From NCBI RefSeq assembly GCF_022682495.2, contig NC_071388.1, positions 16,045,171 to 16,109,170 of the forward strand: DNA of 64,000 nt. Reading direction: 5' to 3'. Source of the stretch: Desmodus rotundus. Taxonomy: Eukaryota; Chordata; Mammalia; Chiroptera; Phyllostomidae. Shown piece after piece: positions 56,907 through 64,000 of the stretch (the stretch's first letter is position 1; the number at the start of each line of letters is the position of its first letter). The notes below the pieces were generated by a model. It was not told the origin of the DNA and made no database searches. It was given only the letters and a program-made list of their open reading frames with translations. Made by a program: the position numbers and the translations under genes.

Positions 56907-58379
56907 TTTTTTGTAACCTAAAATGAAAAAGAATTGGAGTATGCACATATATAAGACCCAGCAGATATATTTCAGAGTCACTCTTGATATTATAATCCTA
57001 CCACTTAAAAGTGAATTATTTCAAAAAATATTGCAATCAAGACATAAAATATAGTAGACAGTCAATATGAAGAATGCCAGCAAAATATCATATAGACCAT
57101 GCATTTTTCCTTGTTAAAGTCTTATGTGAGTCATGAATTATGCAAAACTACCAAGAGATCCTATTAAAAAGGTAATACATCTTCAGGATCCTAAGACATG
57201 AAAGACCATTTGAGCTTTTCTCTCAAGGTTATTACAGAGTTATCAGAAATCCTCAGAGTCTGAAAGTTTTAAATGAAAGAAAGAGAGTGAGGATATATTG
57301 CAAATTATACGCTGGTGGAAGAGAAACACTAGAGAAAAATAACTTGATGAAGTGTAGAATTATTTATTTAGTAGGCTACTCATTTGTTCCAAAATGCAGT
57401 TTTTAAAGTAATACCTGACTGTAGCAGGGTTGTCACTGGTTAGGGCGTGTACTTTGGAGAAGTTTTCATTAATAGACATACCATGTCACACAGTAAGAAC
57501 TTATTTGAACTTATATTGCAGAATTCAGTGTATTTTTAGATATCTCATTTAATGTTTTAAAGTATGATGGTCAACTCACTAGAATTATTGGGAATAGAAC
57601 TGCCAGTCAAGCATGAGTTAGGAGACCCCGATTAATTATGGGAATTCACAGAAGGGTAGGTTCAGATCGTCTGTTATGGTCAAGAGTCTGGTTTTAACAC
57701 TTCAAATCAGCACCCTTTCTGGAAGCCATTCAGACTCTTGGATGAGATGTAGAAAGGCTGGGTAGTCAACTAGTTGTTTCCTTTTTACACTCCTACCCAG
57801 TTATTAGTTTTCTCTTTACTCTCTATTGATTGTAGCAAAACTAATGCTGATGATTTCAGTACGATGTATGAGCAGAAACATATTAGTAGATAATTTGGTT
57901 AGCCAAGAAGAGAAATGACAAAATGCCTACAGGCACAATTTAAACAATATAATTTTTACCCTACAGTATGTCTAATTTCAGTGATTTTGTACAGGGTGTT
58001 GTTAAGTTTTCTAAAACACACACACACACACACACACATAGTTTTACTTTAAATAAATGTACATTACCATAGCAATTAGAAAGCAAAAGATTGTTAAGAA
58101 ACAAAGCATAACATTAAACGTGACGCTGCTATTTCAAATGCTTGGAAACATTTAATTTAATCAGTTTGGGAATATATTCTGGAGGGTTTATGTATCAACA
58201 CACACACACACACAACCTCGATGCTTTATGTTACCATTATTGTTCTGCAATGACCATATTCCTTGTCATAACCCGAGTTTTCACTGAAAATGGTCAAAAG
58301 GGTAGCAAGGGAAAGTTGTTCGACCCTCAGCCTTCAACAGTCCCGGAGCTCAAGAACCAAGAGCTGGCCTGTATTGGTT
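56907..58379. other. Non-coding; two CA microsatellites
   Basis: (CA)n tracts lie at about 58015-58039 and 58197-58214. No gene or transposon landmark is seen otherwise. Confidence 0.45.
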
Positions 58380-58530
58380 GAGGCAGGGGCTTTGGAGCAG
58401 AACCGGCTGTGATCTCAGGGGAGTAGCTTGACCTGTCTGAGCTCCTAGTTGTCTTCTCTTCAGCGCAGGGATAAGACGACAGCGTGGCGTGCAGAGCTGT
58501 TGTGATGTGTGCGGTCCTGTGCCTTCAGCT
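58380..58530 (+). repeat. MIR SINE
   Basis: Sense MIR pattern: GCAGGGGCTTTGGAGCAGAA, GAGTAGCTTGACCTGTCTGA, GCTCCTAGTTGTCTTCTCTT, GCAGGGATAAGACGACAGCG and AGAGCTGTTGTGATGTG. Confidence 0.6.
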
Positions 58531-58674
58531 GTTCCGCTTTGAATCATGGGGGCTCCGCTCCTGCCAGCTGTGTGCTCAGTCCCCAAGTCATCCGCAATGC
58601 TTGCCCACGGCAGGCAAAATGGGGGACTCTAGAGCGATAGGAAAGGGGAAGCCAGGGTAGCTCCCTGCCTCTCT

Positions 58675-59010
58675 TTATTAGTTTGCTAGGACTTTCATAG
58701 CAAAATACCACAGTCTGGCTGCCTTAGGAAATGTGTTCTTCCACAGTGCTGGAGGTTAGAAGTCCAAGATCAAAAGTGTGGGCGTGTTTCTTTTCTGTGA
58801 GGCTTGCATTTGGCTGCCTTCTCACTGTGTCCTCCTATGATTTTTCCTCAAGTGGCACTCATATTTTCTCCCACAGCATTGGTCACATCTTTTCAGTCTT
58901 TTGGGGGTCTCCTTCCTAGACTGAACAGCTTGCTTTTTGGAGCATTCCATCCTCTGCTTGGCCTCCTCTGTATAGCTTTATGCACCAGTCCTTACTTATA
59001 ACCATGCCAT
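58675..59010 (+). repeat. Ancient interspersed repeat, class unsettled
   Basis: TTAGTTTGCTAGGACTTTCA, GCAAAATACCACAGTCTGGC, CACAGTGCTGGAGGTTAGAA, GTCCAAGATCAAAAGTGTGG and ACTGTGTCCTCCTATGATT form a pattern common in mammalian genomes as a mid-copy repeat. I cannot settle whether it is LTR- or DNA-transposon-derived. The overlapping short ORFs here are by-products. Confidence 0.55.
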
Positions 59011-61339
59011 TATTCGCTACTTATATTTAAAGACTCACAGATACTTATGTCTGAACCAGATATTTTCCTCAGGCATCACTCGTTTATATAATTAACTATG
59101 TGAACTATTTACTAATGGAAGACCTTACAGGCAGGCGAATATATAAATATGTGAATTAAACACTTTGCATTCCCCCCAAACTTGTCCCTATAGCTGTGAA
59201 TAATTCCACCAGCCAAAATTTTTCTGAGCCTCAAATCATCTACTTCCAATACCTTTTTGATCAAAGTATACATTGATATCTAATTATATCACAGAATACA
59301 TACAATCTCCTCTCCCCATTAACATTACTACAACCTTTCTCACAACCACATAATTTTATTATTTTTTATTTAGTAATTTGCAAATACCCATCTCATCTCC
59401 CTGCCCATCTTCTTTCCCACCTTCTGCCTTGGGCACACATTCTCCACCCTAAACCATGTTTTACACACAAATATGAGCAGTTGCATTCTATTTAAAATAA
59501 TCCCATAAGTTTCCTAATAACTAAAGGATGAAACTCATGTTCTTATTATAGCTATAAGGCACATTATGCCTTGTTTTCTTCACACACTTCCAAGCTGAGT
59601 CCATTATTTTATGTTTTTTTTCCTGTCTTCATAGCTAATGTTATTTATTATATTTTATGTTATCCTTGTGATCTTTCTGTATATTAGTAATAATGTATCC
59701 CAGGAACACTATTTAGAAAAATGTATACAGTTACATCTTTGTTTTCAGAATTTTAAAATAAAAATGCAATGTCTGTACTATGCCTATCATGCTATCTATT
59801 CTACACTTTTTACAGTGATACTTATACACACTGCCCTTGACATTAGGGAACACTCTTTCTGTGTCCCCCCCTAGCAGGCTGCAGGTTTCCAGAGCAGAAG
59901 TTCTGAAGCTCTGAAGGAAGCATACCAAGAATCTTTCTTTGAAGATATATGCATGCATTTTAAGAATGTTAAGAATCAAAATGTTTGCTTTGTTCTACTT
60001 ATTTCTTTTTATCTGGGGGGGGCGTGGCATTAATGAAGTTTCACTTTTTGCTTCAAAGAACTTTCCCAAAGTGTGGCGATTGGTTTCCATTAGACAGCTT
60101 CACAATAAGCATTGTTCTGGCTTTCATAACAGTGTGAAGTCAAGATCATGTGCACAACATGTGTTTCCCCCAAATCCAGTGCATTCATTTGGATATATCT
60201 GTGTTGTCCCTTGTGTTCTTATTCTCATATGAAAGGTATTAGGACTATGGCTTCAAGGAAGAATTTTTAAAAGACCATGTATATAACTTGTGTTTGACTT
60301 GGGTCTGGGCTGATTTCTAAGGAACCATTCAGCTATAATGGTCTTACATACTTAAATACCCTGTGAAGTTGCTATTAATTAAGGGACTGCTGATTCTAAG
60401 ACTAGGCAACCAACAACAGAATGAGGGGAAGAGTATAAATCTGGATGTCAATTTCTGAGCAAATTATAATAATCTCCTTTTTCACTTCTGCAATATCTAT
60501 AAGTAAAGTAGAGAGGATAATAAGAATTATATGAATACTATTAAATAAAAAGTGCATACAAAACTGGAACAATAGTTTTTTTGTTAAATTTGCCACTTAT
60601 TCTAGTTCAATCAGATGCTTGTAAGGCAAAGTAGATACATTGCTGTTATTCAGAACTTCTTGAGAGTGAAAGAATGAATACCAGTCAACTTCACTGGGTT
60701 TAAACTTCATTGTCTTACACATGTTATTTTGTAACCTGAACATCTCTGATACGCTTTGAACATTTAAAGCAGAAAGCAAAATCATATAGAAAGAAACTGC
60801 ATTAATACATCTAGACAGACATTTGCTTGTAGTTTTTTTGTATCCACTCCTTTTATTCCACACTTTGCACAGATGCCCTTTCTGTAGGCACAGCCCTGGC
60901 GATAATTAGAACCTGGATGGTGCACAGAACTTTTACAGATTCTGCAAGTGGAAAACTTATATTTTCCATATGGATTGAATCTTGTTTCTTTGAGGTCAAA
61001 GCTTTATTTTCATTCAGCTTTCTTCCACCACTTTCTGTGGTGTTCCTTGCACCACCTTTCCATGTATCCGAAGTGATAGTGGTCCCACGTTTCTTTTCTC
61101 ATTTTTCACACACCATTCTTCTAAGGACAGTTTCTTCAGCCACAGTAGCAGCAGCAACTTTTATATTTTAATTATGCTCTCTAGTCATACAAACAGAACT
61201 AGTATGGAAGTAAATAAATACACCATAAGATCACCATTTAGCAACTTTGCTTCTGTTTCCTTTCTGTCTGGGGTCCCTTTACAATTCTTCTTTCCCCTCA
61301 TAACTCAAGGCAGAGTTTTTGATTGATTCTTCATGTACT
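59011..61339. other. No element recognised
   Basis: About 2.3 kb with scattered 60-97-codon ORFs, none resembling a known family. A G-run (GGGGGGGG) lies at about 60015. Confidence 0.4.
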
Positions 61340-61665
61340 CTTGAAACTGTCATGCTAAGCAAAGTAAGTCAGACAGAAAAAGTTAAGAACCCATGTGATT
61401 TCACTCATATGTAGGATATAAAACTGAAAGGAACAAATGAACAAATAACAACTCATAGACATAGACAACAGTATGGTAGTTATCAGAGGAAAGGGGATGG
61501 GAGGTAATCAAGGGTAAAGGGGATCAAATACATGGTGATAGAAGATGATTTGACTTAGGGTGGTGGGCACACAATGCAATATATACATCATGCATCATAG
61601 AAATGTATACCTAGAAACCGATATAATCTTATTAACCAATGCCATCCCAATGCATTTCATAAAAC
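61340..61665 (+). mobile_element. Old L1 3' end
   Basis: The end of ORF2 and the 3' UTR: ATGCTAAGCAAAGTAAGTCAG, GATTTCACTCATATGTAGGA, GGTGGTGGGCACACAATGCA and CTTATTAACCAATGCCATCC. It is the sense counterpart of the subfamily found antisense at 18965-20240. Confidence 0.75.
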
Positions 61666-62244
61666 CTTTTAAAGATTTAATTTATATGCATCTACTGTTA
61701 GAAGGCCTTTGTTGATTGCTCAGTCTTTATAAGTTTTAAAGATTAAAAAGTAGAGGATTGTTATTTACTATAGTAGCTTGGTGTATTCAACCTTTGTTTT
61801 GTTCTCTATGTTACAAAATCTAGGAAGCTAATTTTATTCCCCAGACTGACTGCCTTGTGACCAAGGTTATGAATATTATTGAGGTTCTGTTAATCAAATG
61901 CAATCTCACAAAATCTGAATTTGTCGTCCACTTACAAAAAGAGAAAATGCCACCACTACACACCAATGAGCCATCCACTTATAATTAATGGTAAGGCGGG
62001 GTACTAGAACTGAATAAGGACACAATGGGTCCCTGATCCATGGGCAGCGGTGGCAATGATATATTTCTGGAGACAACACCTCCAGCAATGACTTATTAAG
62101 CCCCCACCTTCCTGAATGTAGCACAGAGGGACCCAATTTTTCTGGAAATCTTAGCCAGATCTTAGAACATGCTGCTCTGGGTTTACCAATAGTTGTGTAA
62201 ACTATTCCTTACCTTAAACCCCATTCTGCTTAAAAGAGCTGCGT
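61666..62244. other. No feature recognised
   Basis: The segment 61900-62160 is slightly GC-richer with a 76-codon minus ORF. It is unassigned. Confidence 0.35.
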
Positions 62245-62390
62245 ATCTTCACAACAATTCTACCAGGTAAATAACATAGTTTCCATTTTATAGATAAAGG
62301 TAGTGAGGTCCAGAAAATAAACCTTCCAAGTTACACAGAGAATAAGCAGTCCATCCAGAAAATGTACTCAGGTACTTTCTCCCAAATTCT
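62245..62390 (-). repeat. MIR SINE
   Basis: The antisense MIR core is present: TCACAACAATTCTACCAGGT, TTTCCATTTTATAGATAAAG and CCAAGTTACACAGAGAATAA. Confidence 0.65.
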
Positions 62391-63027
62391 GCCTAAATGT
62401 CTACCATCTAGAATTTCTTCGATGTTGTCAGATTTGCTTGAGTCTTCAGTCTTGCAGAAAGTGAACTTGATTTTTTAAAAATATTTTGGACCCCTGCCTT
62501 TCTAGCTGTAGATTCTCATTGAAAGAGTTCACACCAGAATGGCATCTGTCAACTGCAACCGCGGATGCATCTCTTCCAGAGGTGGAAATGTTTATGGTGG
62601 CCTACCCAGTACTGTTTCTTTTTTTTAAATTTTGCGCTGTAGTAGTTCTGGAAGGGAAGCCTGAGCATAATTAAATATTACTTGGTTATTCAGCATGGAA
62701 TAATAGTGAAAAAATTGAAGGACTAAAATGTTTAATGACTTCTGTGTCCATAAAGGGTATGGCCTTGAATATGGGAGTGGATTATTGAAAGTGATTTGAC
62801 TTTAATATCTTGCACAACTCTTAATAATATGTAAAATTAAATTTAGCAGTAAAACTAGAATAATTAAAAACAATTTGGTTAAGATTTACACTCCCATGGA
62901 TAGCTATTTGAATAAACTGTCTACATTTGCTTTTGTGATTCTCTGGCATTGTAACTTTTTCCCATTAGCCAACCTTTCTTTTGAGTAGCCACTTCCTTCT
63001 GTAGATCTGATGCAGGCTGTGGGGCCA
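62391..63027. other. No feature recognised
   Basis: AT-rich; a 62-codon ORF at 62486-62674 shows no family resemblance. Confidence 0.4.
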
Positions 63028-63210
63028 TTGTCCAGAGAGGGATCTATAGGAGCTACTATAAAGGACACAAGGACAAAATAAAGGGGGACGGTAGAGGTGG
63101 GGGAGGGAGGTGGGACTGGCTGGGGTGGGGTGGAGGGATGGGGAGAAAATGCAGACAATTGTAATTGAATAAAAATAAATAAATAAATTTTAAAAAAAGA
63201 AAAGAAAAAA
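63028..63210 (+). mobile_element. L1 3' UTR, 5'-truncated
   Basis: AGGAGCTACTATAAAGGACA, a G-rich tract (GGTGGGGGAGGGAGGTGGGA), GAGAAAATGCAGACAATTGT and AATTGAATAAAAATAAATAA, with an A-rich tail. The 122-codon minus ORF 62904-63272 is the antisense proline-rich artefact of this 3' UTR. No clear TSD was found. Confidence 0.8.
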
Positions 63211-63369
63211 ATTGATATATTGTTGCTTACGGCTTCAGGCTGCGGAGCCACTGTTTCTAAATTCATTAACACTCAAAAGGTAATGTTTTCTTATGGTACC
63301 ATAAATTGCTTAGGGTTACCTGAGGGTCAACTCCCTTATCCCAATACAAGCATTCACTGCCCTTAATGC

Positions 63370-63475
63370 TGATCATCCAATGTCTCTCCAATTAGAATAA
63401 AACTTCAGACTGTATCCTATTCATTTTTGTAGCCACAGTTCTTAGCAGAGCACAGCACAGGATCCAAACATACCC
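63370..63475 (+). repeat. L2 3' end, weak
   Basis: CAATTAGAATAAAACTTCAG, TCATTTTTGTAGCCACAGTT and CTTAGCAGAGCACAGCACAG follow the order of an L2 3' end but are strongly diverged. Confidence 0.35.
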
Positions 63476-64000
63476 AGATATCATTCTGAATAAAATGATA
63501 ATATGTTTGAAGGGACTTTGCCAATCACATGAGATATTAATGTTGCGAGGTTTGTTGTTCACATATACCTTCAGGGTTTAAAGATCATTTCAATTTTTTT
63601 CAAAGAGCAAATTATTAGAAAAAGTTTTATGTTCTTTATTTTTTATGCATTTCCATAGTGCTAGCTCCCAAGAACTTGATATTGCGTTATCAATTTGAGC
63701 ACATAGATAAGGGGAAAATAGATAAATACATGTTATTTCAGTACTTCACATGTCAAAATTGCTCCTTAAATGCATTCTGAAAAACATGAATACTCAATTG
63801 CCTTATTTGCCATATCTAAGGATGAACAAACTAAAGAAAATATATGATTAATTTAAAGTATCTCTATGAAAGTAACAATTTATTTCTACTATTGTATCAT
63901 AAATATGCGTGATGATCTTACTAACTGATTCAATCTAATTAGTGTCAAAGGCAAGGTACATGTTCTGGATAAAAGACTACATTCAGCAATATCCATTGGA
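63476..64000. other. AT-rich, nothing recognised
   Basis: No gene, RNA or repeat landmark was seen to the end of the window. Confidence 0.45.

Noticed and set aside
1..64000. CRISPR arrays, operons, ribosome binding sites, bacterial promoters or terminators
   Set aside because: The window is mammalian nuclear DNA. No regularly spaced direct repeats or bacterial gene organisation are present.
1..64000. Helitron insertions (common in vesper bats)
   Set aside because: I saw no convincing TC..CTAG-ended element with a terminal hairpin. This is a by-eye negative and cannot exclude small or old copies, so it was not used for species placement.

Overview
This window looks like bat nuclear DNA with no intact protein-coding gene. 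The bat call rests on several copies of the tRNA-derived VES-type SINE, whose head reads GGCTGGTGTGGCTCAGTGGA and whose tail is TAAATAAATAAAATCTTT. It also rests on L1 3' UTRs of the bat type (purine-rich on the sense strand, ending GACAACTGTAAT..AATAAAA), a half-L1 (HAL1) element and mariner-type DNA transposons. Base composition is AT-rich and CpG-poor. No ORF exceeds about 146 codons, and the longest ones lie inside or antisense to transposons. The window is therefore intergenic or intronic. I cannot tell which locus or species it comes from.

Layout. 1-6.5 kb: AT-rich DNA with a 99-codon interrupted reading frame (209-508), an exon-like minus-strand ORF (2915-3132), a mariner MITE and a short L1 3' end. 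6.5-9.0 kb: a dense nest of a SINE, L1 fragments in both orientations, a probable ERV LTR and an L1 3' end inserted into that LTR. 11.6-14.3 kb: an apparently full-length HAL1 with target-site duplications (TSDs). 16.0-16.5 kb: L1 3' ends nested in one another. 17.4 kb: a second mariner MITE. 19-20.3 kb: an old minus-strand L1 split by a VES SINE. 24.4 and 31.0 kb: two broken mariner transposase genes. 26-28 kb: a repeat-poor stretch that could be conserved non-coding DNA. 28-34 kb: three VES SINEs and a MER5A-like pair. 37.0-37.8 kb: a clean solo LTR with a 6-bp TSD. 41-46.6 kb: old L1, MIR and SINE pieces and a long AT microsatellite. 47.1-48.05 kb: an L1 with a twin-priming 5' inversion and a perfect 15-bp TSD. 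50-51.3 kb: a short L1 insertion and an unusual MITE-like element made of four alternating copies of one motif. 53-57 kb: two MER20-like hAT elements and two SINEs. 58-64 kb: MIR, L1 and L2 remnants.

No genes act together here. The content is a record of retrotransposon (L1, HAL1, SINE, ERV) and DNA-transposon (mariner, hAT-type) activity. Family names come from recognising sequence landmarks by eye, and boundaries are approximate unless a TSD is given. I found no convincing new biological system. The most informative items are the twin-primed L1, the complete HAL1, the solo LTR, the palindromic MITE and the unassigned 99-codon frame.
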